The translations under genes were made by a program, and so were the position numbers. From Thermoprotei archaeon (GTDB lineage Archaea > Thermoproteota > Thermoprotei > QMSL01 > B3-G16), in NCBI GenBank assembly GCA_021162845.1, contig JAGGXX010000018.1, forward strand, positions 1-64,000: a DNA stretch of 64,000 bases, given 5' to 3'. Positions 28,536 to 37,373 of this stretch are shown here, one piece after another. Under the pieces are notes generated by a model that saw only the letters and a list, made by a program, of their open reading frames with translations, did not search any database and was not told where the DNA came from. Within the stretch, counting starts at the first letter, position 1, and each line of letters begins with the position of its first letter.

Positions 28536-29831
28536 TCATCCGGATGATCGCTCTCGAGATAACCTCCTGTGAAGATATAGGTCATCTATTATCAATACCG
28601 AGAGTAGCGCCATAAGCAGGAAGTCCTTAATTGGAAGGGAGCCTAGGGTTGGGACATGAATGACCATGGAGAGATCCCCCTCTTCTACCCCTCTTTCATT
28701 ACCTCCTTCTTTGAGCGTAGCATTGATGACGCTAGCGGAAGTTACCAGTACTAGGAAGGGGGATAGGAAGGGAGGTTTACAGTTGTTATATTCGTGAACA
28801 AGAGGGACGTAATACATGTATTCTAAGTCACCAATATCCACTACGTCTCGGTCGAATGGATGTGTTATAGTAACTTCAAGGGGCACCCAGCCTACGTGAG
28901 GTAAGTAGACCTCGGCCCATGCATGGAATCCTAAGAAAGTCACCTCACCACTGAAATCATTGAAAACCATGCCCTCGTACCTATTGGCTGGTATGCCTAG
29001 TCCACGAGCTAGAGCTACGAAGATATCGACAATGTGCCTACAGACCCCATAGTACTTCCTACGCCCATCGACCTCTATCGTTCTGTTAAGCAACTTGCTT
29101 ACTTTAAGTCTGAAATAAGGGTAGTCAAATCGATCCGAGTAATACGTATTATAGGAAAGCCAGTTCATAAGCTCGCGGATGAGCGACCATATCGGAATAT
29201 GATCAATAGGACGAGCATACTTGTTTTCAATACGAGTCCTGATGGAGGAGATCACCCCTCGCACTAGAGGGTCATCATAGTCCCAGTAAAACGTAGGAGC
29301 TGTGTACTTGTCGTAATCTTCATGAAGTTCCTTCCTGGCATCCAGTATAGTCCCATTAGGTACATTGCTCGAAAGCAAGGAACCGTCAACCCTGGAGACC
29401 TGAACCTTTAACTTCATTTCGATGATGAACTCCTCCCTAGGTCGGGATACGGCTAAGCTCATTAGTAACACGTAATGCGTAAAGCCATACGTAGAGCCTC
29501 TTGGAACATGCTCATAAAAGCCATCCCTTAATACGTTTAGGTCATAGGTATCCAGATAGAACTCCTTCATGTCACCCTCAATCACCTTTAAGCCATCAAG
29601 GGAGACCTGAGACCAGAAGTTGTTAACATAGATGGGCTGTCCGAAGGTCACAGTCTTACCCGTTTCGCTACCATTGTATATTAGCAATAACTTAAGTCGA
29701 AATGAGAAGGAGCGAGCGTCATATACCCTGAGCGACTTCGGCTTCCGGACAATGTATCCAGTTATCTGCGGTATATGGATCGCTATCATGAGGACGAAGC
29801 ATATTAGAAGTACGGGGCGTATATCTCTCAA
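28536..29831 (-). CDS. Membrane-anchored transglutaminase-like protein
   Basis: A 431-aa protein with an N-terminal membrane anchor/signal (PVLLICFVLMIAIHI), a long extracellular region and a C-terminal transmembrane segment (FLLMALLSVLIIDDLYL). Residues 255-325 form a transglutaminase/protease core: YYGVCRHIVDIFVALARGLGIPA (nucleophile Cys264), FHAWAEVYLPHVGWVPLEVT (His303; the usual third-position Asp is Glu319). Such archaeal proteins are thought to cross-link or process surface proteins, but their reactions are mostly unknown. It lies upstream of uS19 on the same strand but is unrelated in function. Confidence 0.8.
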   Translation of the reverse strand: MRDIRPVLLICFVLMIAIHIPQITGYIVRKPKSLRVYDARSFSFRLKLLLIYNGSETGKTVTFGQPIYVNNFWSQVSLDGLKVIEGDMKEFYLDTYDLNVLRDGFYEHVPRGSTYGFTHYVLLMSLAVSRPREEFIIEMKLKVQVSRVDGSLLSSNVPNGTILDARKELHEDYDKYTAPTFYWDYDDPLVRGVISSIRTRIENKYARPIDHIPIWSLIRELMNWLSYNTYYSDRFDYPYFRLKVSKLLNRTIEVDGRRKYYGVCRHIVDIFVALARGLGIPANRYEGMVFNDFSGEVTFLGFHAWAEVYLPHVGWVPLEVTITHPFDRDVVDIGDLEYMYYVPLVHEYNNCKPPFLSPFLVLVTSASVINATLKEGGNERGVEEGDLSMVIHVPTLGSLPIKDFLLMALLSVLIIDDLYLHRRLSRERSSG

Positions 29832-29972
29832 AACGGAACACCACTTGTCATTATGATAATTGGTTGTATCCTGGCGATTTATATTTTATTTAGTCATATC
29901 AGTCATATGAGCATATTGTTTCTCTTTATAAGGGAGTATGAACCCCTATTCTGACAGGGGGATGAAGTGCCT

Positions 29973-30251
29973 ATGGGCAGTAATGTGGAGGAGGTAGCTC
30001 TAAGGGCACTTATAGAGCTCATAGCGAATACTAAGGGCTCGTGTATGACCTTCACCCCCAAGAAAGTAGCTATACAAGCAGGCCTGGATACTAAGCCAGT
30101 CACGTTAACAGTGGTCAAGTACGTTCTAGAGAAATTACGTAAGGAAGGATTGGTGAAAGTCTGGAGGAGTTCACGGAGGATGCGCTACATGGTAACGAAG
30201 GAGAGTCCCCTTTGGCAGGAGGCGAAGAAGCTAAAGGTACAGGCAAAGTGA
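29973..30251 (+). CDS. Small winged-helix DNA-binding protein
   Basis: About 92 aa from ATG 29973 (MGSNVEEVALRAL), with GGGGG about 11 nt before it; the track's GTG at 29967 is less likely. GSCMTFTPKKVAIQAGLDTKPVTLTVVKYVLEKLRKEGLVKVWRSSRRMRYMV reads as helix-turn-helix plus wing with many basic residues. It probably acts as an archaeal transcription regulator. It is single, with no target evident. Confidence 0.65.
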   Translation: MGSNVEEVALRALIELIANTKGSCMTFTPKKVAIQAGLDTKPVTLTVVKYVLEKLRKEGLVKVWRSSRRMRYMVTKESPLWQEAKKLKVQAK

Positions 30252-30396
30252 TTACAAGGCGCTACCGGTTTATCTCCCCCTTTAAGGGATGAATAGAGAA
30301 TTTTGACTTAATTAGAGGGAGGGATCAAAATAAACCCTAGAAAGGTATGATGCCCTTTAAAACCGTAGAAGAGTCTCCACAAAGAGGGAGTTATAA

Positions 30397-30497
30397 TGGG
30401 GCCGCCGGGATTCGAACCCGGGCCCTCCGGCTCTCCTAGGCTTGTACCGGAGGTGGCCTTATAAGGCCGGCGCTCTTCCAGGCTGAGCTACGGCCCC
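30397..30497 (-). tRNA. tRNA-Ile(UAU) with a 27-nt intron
   Basis: Acceptor GGGGCCG/CGGCCCC with A73, D-arm GCUC/GAGC, anticodon stem CCGGC/GCCGG, T-arm CCGGG-UUCGAAU-CCCGG. The spliced anticodon loop is CU-UAU-AA. The intron (30433-30459) follows position 37 in a textbook bulge-helix-bulge: central helix CUUA/UAGG, bulges UA^A and AG^A, inner helix GGC/GCC. Anticodon UAU reads AUA directly. Most archaea instead use a CAU tRNA modified with agmatidine by TiaS. A TATA element lies about 30 bp upstream, and the gene is divergent from the isoleucyl-tRNA synthetase gene. Confidence 0.93.
30433..30459 (-). other. Intron of tRNA-Ile(UAU)
   Basis: A 27-nt intron at canonical position 37/38. The ends fit a strict hBHBh' motif for the archaeal splicing endonuclease, with all four central base pairs formed (one G-U). 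Confidence 0.85.
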
Positions 30498-30523
30498 AAC
30501 TCATGGATTGGTTGTCCGGATTA

Positions 30524-30537
30524 GGTTATATAAAACT
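30524..30537. promoter_or_regulatory. TATA element between tRNA-Ile and ileS
   Basis: ggttatataaaact lies about 30 bp upstream of the tRNA-Ile 5' end (minus) and about 70 bp before the ileS ATG (plus). Its near-palindromic TATATAA core could serve either direction. Confidence 0.45.
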
Positions 30538-30602
30538 TCACCCTTATAAACGTGTTTCGACATGTTTTAGGACGCAGTATGCCTTAGAGCGGGGCTTCAA
30601 GA

Positions 30603-33512
30603 ATGACGCCCAGCATATTTAAACTCGTCAAGATGTGGGAGGAGGAAATCTTAAGGTATTGGTCTGAGAGAGACATATACGAAAAGGTTAAGGGGAGATA
30701 TGAAAATAAGCCGCTCTTCAGATTCTTGGATGGGCCTCCATACCCTACGGGACCAATACACCTAGGGCACTCCTGGAACAAGACGCTTAAGGATATAGTA
30801 CTAAGGTTTTGGCGAATGAGAGGATATGCCGTAGTGGATACACCCGGTTATGATATGCATGGCCTACCGATTGAAGTACAAGTGGAGAAAAAGCTTGGCT
30901 TTAGAAGCAAGAGGGACATCATCAAGTACGGGGTCGATAGATTCGTCGAAGAATGCAAGAAGCTAGCCTTAGAGAACGCCAAGATAGAGACCGCTCAATT
31001 TCAAAGGCTAGGCGTATGGATGGATTGGGATAGACCTTATATGACGGTACACCCGAGCTACGTGGAGGGAATCTGGTGGACGATAAAGATAATGGCAGAG
31101 AAAGGAAGGCTATATAGGGGATGGAAGGTCCTGGGCTGGTGCCCTAGGTGCCAGACGGTACTAGCGCAACATGAGTACGAGTATAAGACCAAGAAGTCAC
31201 CCAGCATGTACTTCAAGGTGAAGCTCAGCGGCGATGAAGCGAGATATATAACCGTATGGACTACTACTCCCTGGACCCTAGTAGGTAACATGTTGATTGC
31301 CGTTAATCCGAATGAGTATTACGTGGAGGTCATAGTACCTGAGGGAGAGCACTGGATACTAGCTGAGACGTTATATAAGCGAGGGCTCTTGAGGGAGCTA
31401 GGTGTTGAGAAAGCAGAGGTGGTCAGGCGGTTTAAGGGAATAGAGTTGGAAGGGCTCAAATATGAGCACCCGCTCCTAGATGAGGTACCTATTCATAAAG
31501 AGTTTAGGGCGAGGTATGAAAACTACAACTCCATAGTAACGAGCGAGGAGTACGTCTCTGTGGAGGAAGGGACTGGGTGTCTTCACACGGCACCCTCTTT
31601 CGGCCCAGAGGACTACGAGTTAGGGCTTAAGTACAAACTTCCTCTGGTACAGTTCATAGATGAAAGGGCGATCTTTAAGGATGAAGGAGGGATATTCAAG
31701 GGGCTCACCGTTAACGATGCTAGCGAAAGGGTCGTTGAATTACTCGAGAAAAAGGGCCTATTGATCAAGTTAGGTAGCATAATGCATGAATACCCTCATT
31801 GCTGGAGATGTAAGACCCCCCTGGTCTTTAGGTTAACTAGACAATGGTTCTTCAGGATAAAGGACTTGAGGGGTAAGCTGATTAACGAAGCCCAGAAAAC
31901 CGAATGGACGCCAGCATGGGCTAAGAACCTATTTGTGAGTTGGCTAAGCAATATAGATGATTGGTGTATTTCAAGACAGAGGTTCTGGGGAACCCCCCTG
32001 CCCATATGGGTTTGCGAGAGATGTGAAAATTACCATGTTATAGGATCTATATCAGAGCTCGAAGCTCTTAGCGGTAATTGTGTAGAGGAAATACATAGGC
32101 CTGCTATAGACGAAGTCACCTTACCCTGTAGGAGGTGCGGAGGAACCATGCGGCGTGTAGGGGATGTAGTTGACGTATGGGTCGATTCGGGCTCTGCCAT
32201 ATGGGCAGTCCTTCCTCAAATAGGAAAAGAGGACTTTCGCGACTGGGAGACATTAGATTTCATATTAGAGGGTAAGGATCAGATAAGAGGTTGGTTCAGC
32301 GCGTTATTCGTGCTATCGGTTGCCCTCTTCGATAAGCTACCCTTTAAGAGGGTCTATATGCACGGCTTTGTCACGGATGAGAAAGGCATGGCCATGCACA
32401 AATCGTTAGGCAACGTGATTGCCCCCGAGGAAGTGATAGAGAAAGTAGGAGCGGAGGTTCTAAGGTTCTATCAGGTAATATCGACGTCACCTGGCGAGGA
32501 TCAGAAATTCGGCTATTCTCTTCTGAGAAAAGGAGAGGCCTACGTGAACATAGTTATTAATACGTATAACTACCTTGATCAAATAGCGACGTACTATGCG
32601 AAAGGTGAGGTAAATAGAGGGCTTAGAGCTGAGGACCTCTGGCTCATATCGAAGACGAATACCTTGATAAAAAGGGTAACCGAGGAACTGGAGTCCTACG
32701 ATCTACCGGGCTATGCTAGAAGTCTTTATGATTTCATAGTAGAGGACGTAAGCCATTTCTACATACAAGCCGTGAGGGAGAGGATACGAAGTGAGGAGGA
32801 AGCCGGAAAGGTCCTTTACGTCCTTCGATACGTCCTTGAGAGGTTCCTTAAACTAATGTGCCCCCTAAACCCCATGCTCGCTGAGAGGATATACCTTCAA
32901 TACATGAAGAGGCTGATGCATGCTGAAGCCGAAAGCGTACATATGCTCCCTTGGCCTGAAGTAGAAGAGTCAAAGATAGATGCGGAGTTAGAGAGGAAGA
33001 TGGAAGTTATACGGGAGATAGTTACTGGCGTTAAGTACCTCAAGCAATCGGCGGGAATAAAGGCCAGATGGCCATGTAAGACCCTTTATGTGCCATCTAA
33101 GGAATTAGAGGGATTAGAGGAGCTAATAGCAAGAGTGACCAATGTAAAGAACGTCGTATTCGATGTGCCACCAGATATCGACGTCATAAAGAAGCTAGAG
33201 ACTTCAATAGGCCCTATAGGCTTAGACCTTACTGAAACCAGGGAAATAAGGGCCGAGAGGCTTATGAGAGATCTCGCCAGGTACATACGAGCGACGAGAA
33301 AGAAGATGGGCCTGAAGCCCAGGGATCTCGTGATAATAGAACTTAGTGGCGATAGCGAATTAATACACCTGTTAAGAGGAGTTATGGAGGAGTTCAAAAT
33401 AAGAACTGGAGCTGAGGAAGTGAAAATACTGGATAAAATTGAAGAAGCTCAAGGCACTGTTAAGTTTAATGGAGGGTACGTGAAGTTTGTCATACGAAGA
33501 GAAAGCCAATGA
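30603..33512 (+). CDS. ileS: Isoleucyl-tRNA synthetase
   Basis: A 969-aa class I synthetase with HIGH-type motif PTGPIHLGHSWNK, the IleRS-specific HGLPIEVQVEKKLG, the editing-domain VWTTTPWTLVGNM, and the KMSKS-position loop AMHKSLGN (the first Lys and Ser differ from KMSKS). The C-terminal anticodon-binding domain is complete, and zinc-type Cys pairs (CPRC, CERC, CRRC) are present. It charges tRNA-Ile, including the divergently encoded tRNA-Ile(UAU) 106 bp away. The downstream GT2 gene overlaps its 3' end by 26 bp. Confidence 0.95.
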   Translation: MTPSIFKLVKMWEEEILRYWSERDIYEKVKGRYENKPLFRFLDGPPYPTGPIHLGHSWNKTLKDIVLRFWRMRGYAVVDTPGYDMHGLPIEVQVEKKLGFRSKRDIIKYGVDRFVEECKKLALENAKIETAQFQRLGVWMDWDRPYMTVHPSYVEGIWWTIKIMAEKGRLYRGWKVLGWCPRCQTVLAQHEYEYKTKKSPSMYFKVKLSGDEARYITVWTTTPWTLVGNMLIAVNPNEYYVEVIVPEGEHWILAETLYKRGLLRELGVEKAEVVRRFKGIELEGLKYEHPLLDEVPIHKEFRARYENYNSIVTSEEYVSVEEGTGCLHTAPSFGPEDYELGLKYKLPLVQFIDERAIFKDEGGIFKGLTVNDASERVVELLEKKGLLIKLGSIMHEYPHCWRCKTPLVFRLTRQWFFRIKDLRGKLINEAQKTEWTPAWAKNLFVSWLSNIDDWCISRQRFWGTPLPIWVCERCENYHVIGSISELEALSGNCVEEIHRPAIDEVTLPCRRCGGTMRRVGDVVDVWVDSGSAIWAVLPQIGKEDFRDWETLDFILEGKDQIRGWFSALFVLSVALFDKLPFKRVYMHGFVTDEKGMAMHKSLGNVIAPEEVIEKVGAEVLRFYQVISTSPGEDQKFGYSLLRKGEAYVNIVINTYNYLDQIATYYAKGEVNRGLRAEDLWLISKTNTLIKRVTEELESYDLPGYARSLYDFIVEDVSHFYIQAVRERIRSEEEAGKVLYVLRYVLERFLKLMCPLNPMLAERIYLQYMKRLMHAEAESVHMLPWPEVEESKIDAELERKMEVIREIVTGVKYLKQSAGIKARWPCKTLYVPSKELEGLEELIARVTNVKNVVFDVPPDIDVIKKLETSIGPIGLDLTETREIRAERLMRDLARYIRATRKKMGLKPRDLVIIELSGDSELIHLLRGVMEEFKIRTGAEEVKILDKIEEAQGTVKFNGGYVKFVIRRESQ

Positions 33513-34500
33513 CCTAATCACGATAGTCGTGCCGACTAAGAACTGTGAGAGGACAATAGATCTCTTAATGGAGTCCCTATCAAGACTCCGCGGAAGTAAC
33601 TTCGAAGTAGTGGTAGTCGATAATTCCGTTGACCGCACCCCGGACATAGTTGCTAAATACCCCTTCGTGAGGTTGATACGCGTTAGTAGGAGCGGGTTGA
33701 ATTATGCAAGGAACGTAGGAATACGTGCGGCCAAAGGATCTATAATAGCCTTTACAGATGGAGATTGTGCGGTAACCGAGGACTGGATCCTGAACATAAA
33801 GGAAGCCATGAAGAAGGGATATGCAGTAGTAGGAGGGTCTGTGAAGCTTCCGCCAGAGGTAAAAGCAAACGTCCTCATGGAATATGTACAAGAGGGGTTC
33901 ATCCCCATATTCACAGATTATTCGGAGGAGATAATTTTAACGAAGGATAACTTCTTCAAGCTAGTGCCATTCATGAGACCCCCCTCTGGAAATAATCTCG
34001 CATTCAAGAGGGAGGTCCTTGAAGAGGTAGGGCTGTTCGATGAGGAATATCGCGGTGGTTACGATGAGGTAGACCTAGAGTGGAGGATATGCGAAAGGGG
34101 ATATAGGATCTTATGTACGCCTAAGATAATCGTATATCATTACCATAGGAATACGTTAAGAGCACTAGTCAAACAAGTTCACGGATATGGAAGGGGACAT
34201 TTCCTCTTCCTTAAAAAGCACAGAAAGCCTTCCTTCTTAAGGATGACTTATGCCTTGTTCTTATCTTGGATAGGAGCAATCACGGTTCTAATGCTTCCGG
34301 TATGCTTCGCATTAGGTAGGTACATGAGCATAGGCTGGGCGTTCGCGATAGATTTCATATTATTTATGTTATACTCCCTTATGTATAAGATTAAGAGACG
34401 GATAAGGCTCATGAAAGCTATGATATATTCCGCCTTGGATCTAGTGGTCAGTACTGCTTATATATTAGGCTTCATTAGAGAGGCCCTCAGGGGGGCATGA
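33487..34500 (+). CDS. GT2 family membrane glycosyltransferase
   Basis: A 337-aa inverting GT-A glycosyltransferase. ITIVVPTKNCERTIDLLMESL opens the nucleotide-sugar fold, FTDGDCAV carries the DxD-type metal site, and FDEEYRGGYDEVDLEWRICERGYRI is the ED/acceptor motif. C-terminal hydrophobic segments (LFLSWIGAITVLMLPVCFAL, WAFAIDFILFMLYSLMY) anchor it to the membrane. The start is TTG 33487 inside the end of ileS. With the following GT4 gene it probably builds a cell-surface glycan or the lipid-linked sugar used by AglB; the sugar is unknown. Confidence 0.85.
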   Translation: MSYEEKANDLITIVVPTKNCERTIDLLMESLSRLRGSNFEVVVVDNSVDRTPDIVAKYPFVRLIRVSRSGLNYARNVGIRAAKGSIIAFTDGDCAVTEDWILNIKEAMKKGYAVVGGSVKLPPEVKANVLMEYVQEGFIPIFTDYSEEIILTKDNFFKLVPFMRPPSGNNLAFKREVLEEVGLFDEEYRGGYDEVDLEWRICERGYRILCTPKIIVYHYHRNTLRALVKQVHGYGRGHFLFLKKHRKPSFLRMTYALFLSWIGAITVLMLPVCFALGRYMSIGWAFAIDFILFMLYSLMYKIKRRIRLMKAMIYSALDLVVSTAYILGFIREALRGA

Positions 34501-34504
34501 GAAC

Positions 34505-35608
34505 ATAAGAATAGCCTTCATCAAGAATATGGACATCAGGCATCCAGCATCTGGAGGTGCTGAGGTTTACGTACACCAGCTTGCTAAGGCATTGGCATCT
34601 ATGGGTGATAGAGTGATTCTCATTAGCTCATGGGCACAGGGGTTGCCTAATGAGGAAGTCATAGACGGCATACACATGATCCGTGAAGGAGGACGATACA
34701 CCCTATATATGTTATTGCCCAAGGTATACGTCACTAGACTTAAAGGTGAAGTCGATGTAGTGGTAGACGAGTATACAACAGCACCCTTCATGACTCCGCT
34801 TTTCGTTAGAGAACGTAAGGTGTTGCTAGTACACCTCCTGGCAGGAGAGAGAATTCCCTACGAGACGCCAGCGCGTTTGCGATTTCTCAGCAGGGTGTTC
34901 CAAAGGATCGAGGGACGGATATTAAGCATCTATAGGGATATAGACGTAATAGCCGTCTCTAAGAGCACCGCCAGGGAGCTAATATCCATAGGGCTCAAAA
35001 AGGTCCATGTAGTAGAGCCAGGGGTAGAGCCAACCCTTTACGGTTGGACTCATAAGCACGAAATGCCACTTGTCCTATATTTTGGGAGGATAGTTCCCTA
35101 TAAAGGGGTCGTAGATGCGGTACTCGCTTTCCATAAGGTTAGCAAAGAGCTCGATGATGCAAGGATGATAATCGCTGGTAAGTGCTCAGACGACTCTTTT
35201 CTCAATCGGATAAAGAGGCTCTTAGGACAATTAGGCCTAACAGAGAGGGTCGATATAAAGCTTAACGTAAGCGAGGAAGAGAAACGTCGCTTATTAGAGT
35301 CAGCATGGCTGCTCGTCCTTCCCTCAATAAAGGAGGGGTTTAACTTAGTCTGCCTTGAAGCGGCGGCGTCGGGCACTCCCGTTATAGGGTATAATGTGCC
35401 AGGTATAAGGGATGCCGTCTTAGATGGAGAAACTGGGATATTGGTGCCTAAAAAGGATGTACTTGAATTAGCAAGAACTATGAAGAGGATATTAGTCAGG
35501 GATGAAGAAAGGGAGTTAATGAAAAGGAAGAGCAGGGAAATAGCTCTAAAGTTTACATGGCAGAGGACAGCAGAAAAATTTAGAAGCGTCATACTAGCTA
35601 ATGAGTAA
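34505..35608 (+). CDS. GT4 family glycosyltransferase
   Basis: A GT-B retaining glycosyltransferase of about 367 aa. [30 protein letters not shown] is split by the track start: the ATG at 34529 would delete the first beta-strand, so an ATA at 34505 (giving [10 protein letters not shown]) after a GGGGG Shine-Dalgarno 9 nt upstream is the likelier start. The C-terminal nucleotide-sugar domain has [18 protein letters not shown] and [24 protein letters not shown] (E-x7-E). It begins 4 bp after the GT2 stop, which indicates an operon. Sugar and acceptor are unknown. Confidence 0.82.
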   Translation: MRIAFIKNMDIRHPASGGAEVYVHQLAKALASMGDRVILISSWAQGLPNEEVIDGIHMIREGGRYTLYMLLPKVYVTRLKGEVDVVVDEYTTAPFMTPLFVRERKVLLVHLLAGERIPYETPARLRFLSRVFQRIEGRILSIYRDIDVIAVSKSTARELISIGLKKVHVVEPGVEPTLYGWTHKHEMPLVLYFGRIVPYKGVVDAVLAFHKVSKELDDARMIIAGKCSDDSFLNRIKRLLGQLGLTERVDIKLNVSEEEKRRLLESAWLLVLPSIKEGFNLVCLEAAASGTPVIGYNVPGIRDAVLDGETGILVPKKDVLELARTMKRILVRDEERELMKRKSREIALKFTWQRTAEKFRSVILANE

Positions 35609-35622
35609 GGTGGGGACGGGAT

Positions 35623-35901
35623 ATGAAGCGATGGCTCATGGAGATACTGGCATGTCCCATATGTAAATATCATCCGCTGGAACTACATGTCTTCGTTGAA
35701 GAGGAGGAGATAGAGGAGGGAGTGATATATTGTCCTAAGTGCTACAGGTGGTACCCGATAATTGAGGCTATACCGCACATGTTACCCGATGAACTACGGG
35801 ACAGAAAGGAGGATTTAGAATTCCTGAAGAGATGGAAGGACAAAATGCCAAGCGAGATACTAGAACGCGGGAAGCCCTTCAATGCTAAGGATTTAAGATA
35901 G
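35623..35901 (+). CDS. Trm112-like zinc-binding protein
   Basis: A 92-aa protein with [17 protein letters not shown] and [25 protein letters not shown]. This is the zinc-ribbon-like Trm112/YcaR pattern, with CPxC and CPKC and an acidic insertion. In archaea and eukaryotes Trm112 activates partner methyltransferases acting on tRNA, rRNA and release factor. Stand-alone homologues next to glycosyltransferases may serve other methyltransferases. A GGTGGGG Shine-Dalgarno lies 8-14 nt before the ATG. Last gene of the GT2-GT4 operon. Confidence 0.8.
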   Translation: MKRWLMEILACPICKYHPLELHVFVEEEEIEEGVIYCPKCYRWYPIIEAIPHMLPDELRDRKEDLEFLKRWKDKMPSEILERGKPFNAKDLR

Positions 35902-36217
35902 TTCTAATTACAATTAACAATTATGATAATTGTAATAATTTCATGTACCATCATAAGTGGTTTATGAAAACATGAAAGATTAATGAAATAACATCGCCTG
36001 TAAGCGTTCATCTAGCTAGCATTAACTTAAAGATCAAGATGATTCGTAAGTATTGTATTTTTATAAGTGATACCAGGGAATAATATCGAAGATAGTTGCA
36101 TTATGCGGTTATTTTATGGAGGCCTTAAGATCATAGTGATTGGAGATTATTAAAGAAAGAAGCTCCATATAGTCCCGTAAATGCCTTTCTGGGAATCTTT
36201 CTAAGCTTATAATATGG
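35902..36217. other. AT-rich intergenic region without recognised gene
   Basis: About 316 bp between a Trm112-like stop and the 3' end of tRNA-Leu. It is very AT-rich, with tandem AATTATGATAATTGTAATAAT-like sequence just after the Trm112 stop (35905-35940) that may terminate transcription. No ORF with homology, tRNA or box C/D pattern was seen. Confidence 0.4.
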
Positions 36218-36332
36218 TGCGGGGGGTGGGATTTGAACCCACGCAGGCCTACGCCACGGGAGCTCCCATCCAGCCCCTATAATAAGCCGGAACCTGAGTC
36301 CCGCCCCTTTGACCTGGCTCGGGCACCCCCGC
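36218..36332 (-). tRNA. tRNA-Leu(CAG) with a 30-nt intron
   Basis: Class II tRNA with acceptor GCGGGGG/CCCCCGC and A73, D-loop AGCCAGGUCAAA, T-arm GUGGG-UUCAAAU-CCCAC and a long variable arm (GGC-GUAG-GCC). The spliced anticodon loop is CU-CAG-GC. The intron occupies 36263-36292 after position 37. The bulge-helix-bulge has central helix CUCA/UGGG, bulges GG^U and AG^C, and inner helix UCC/GGA. A TATA-like TTTTTAATTAG lies about 28 bp upstream. Confidence 0.92.
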
Positions 36333-36377
36333 ATCCTCTAGTACTCTCTCAGTAGCTAATTAAAAACTTTAAGGCCA

Positions 36378-37163
36378 TTAAAGGATAATGCTCATAGCTT
36401 CAAGTATATTGTCGCCCTCGTATGCTACAGTTAATGCGTCCACGACCCTTACGCCAGGTCTCGCTGCGATTCTCTTAGCGATATAAGGATTAGCGTATCT
36501 CACTTTAATCTCAATAGGAGAGGTCAGTTCGAATGGTTTAAACTGGGATAGATCAGAGAGTGCATGCCTCACACCATCGCGTATCATGGAATGTGTTATT
36601 GAGGGGTGAATACATTTCACGGAGAACATACTTGTGGCTTCCTTAACTGTAACGACTTCTACATTCCCTAGGAGCTCCTTTGCTTCCCTCGTTGCGGCCA
36701 TATCCCCCGAAACGAATACTAAGGGCACGGAATAATGCCCTGCGATCGCAGCCCAAAGGCCTATCTCGCCCACTAGCCTTCCGTTCAGCCATATACCTAA
36801 TATGGAGGGCGATAACGTATGCGGAAGGTAAGCTCCGGGGGTTCCGGCCATCGAATGAGCCCCGATCGCCAGGACGGCATCGAAGGAGTCATCTAATCCT
36901 TCCATCTCGAAAATACGCCGTCCTCATATGAGTAGGGCTCGGCTATCTAGTTCTTCGGGCAGTATGCTGAAAGCCGCACCATGACCATCCAATACGACAA
37001 CCTCATTCGCATTAGCCTCAAATGCGCCTTGTATAGCTGCATTAACATCACCCGTTAGAAAGCGTCTTGCCCGACCATGCTCCTTCCCTCCTGGATTTAT
37101 ATCATCCCATGTACCAGCTACGCAACTAGCCCCATCTAAGTCGGTCATTATGAATATCTTCAT
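36378..37163 (-). pseudogene. M55 D-aminopeptidase (DppA-like) with in-frame TGA
   Basis: One continuous frame of 261 codons encodes a DppA-family zinc D-aminopeptidase, but codon 80 is TGA (36924-36926). Before it stands TDLDGAS (metal Asp pair) and VVLDGHGAAF (zinc His). After it come GRRIFEMEGLDDSFD, IGAHSMAGTPGAYLPHTL (metal and nucleophile His) and VGEIGLWA (metal Glu). No frameshift exists; everything else aligns with DppA. At the TGA homologues have an ordinary residue (Ser in B. subtilis LISGD), not Cys, so selenocysteine is unlikely. It is either a fresh nonsense mutation, a readthrough or a base-call error. Translation restart at ATG 36905 would lack the first metal ligands. Confidence 0.8.
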
Positions 37164-37214
37164 AGTAAGTACCCACTAGTTGGATAAGCACGAGAAAGCT
37201 ATAAGGATAAATGG

Positions 37215-37308
37215 AGCCCCGGCCGGGATTCGAACCCGGGACCACGGGCTTCCGCATCGGTACAAGGACTTTACGAGGCCCGCGCTCTGCCTACTGAGCT
37301 ACCGGGGC
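37215..37308 (-). tRNA. tRNA-Thr(CGU) with a 21-nt intron
   Basis: Acceptor GCCCCGG/CCGGGGC with U73 (usual for archaeal tRNA-Thr), D-arm GCUC/GAGC, anticodon stem CGGGC/GCCCG, T-arm CCGGG-UUCGAAU-CCCGG. Loop CU-CGU-AA gives anticodon CGU. The intron is 37251-37271. Its central helix (CUCG/UGCG) has one mismatch, so the splice site is a relaxed bulge-helix-bulge. TATATAAG lies about 30 bp upstream, in the gap shared with divergent thiL. Confidence 0.88.
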
Positions 37309-37373
37309 TTCAGCTAGATTTCAGATATACGATCTATATAAGTTTGACTTATACGAGACAGAGATGAGCTCAT

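Noticed and set aside
30447-30466. GGCCTTATAAGGCC palindrome as a terminator or operator
   Set aside because: It lies inside the tRNA-Ile gene, spanning the anticodon stem and intron, and is explained by the BHB structure.
36924-36926. In-frame TGA as selenocysteine
   Set aside because: The aligned position is not Cys in known DppA-type enzymes and no SECIS-like element was noticed; archaeal Sec use is also restricted to few lineages.
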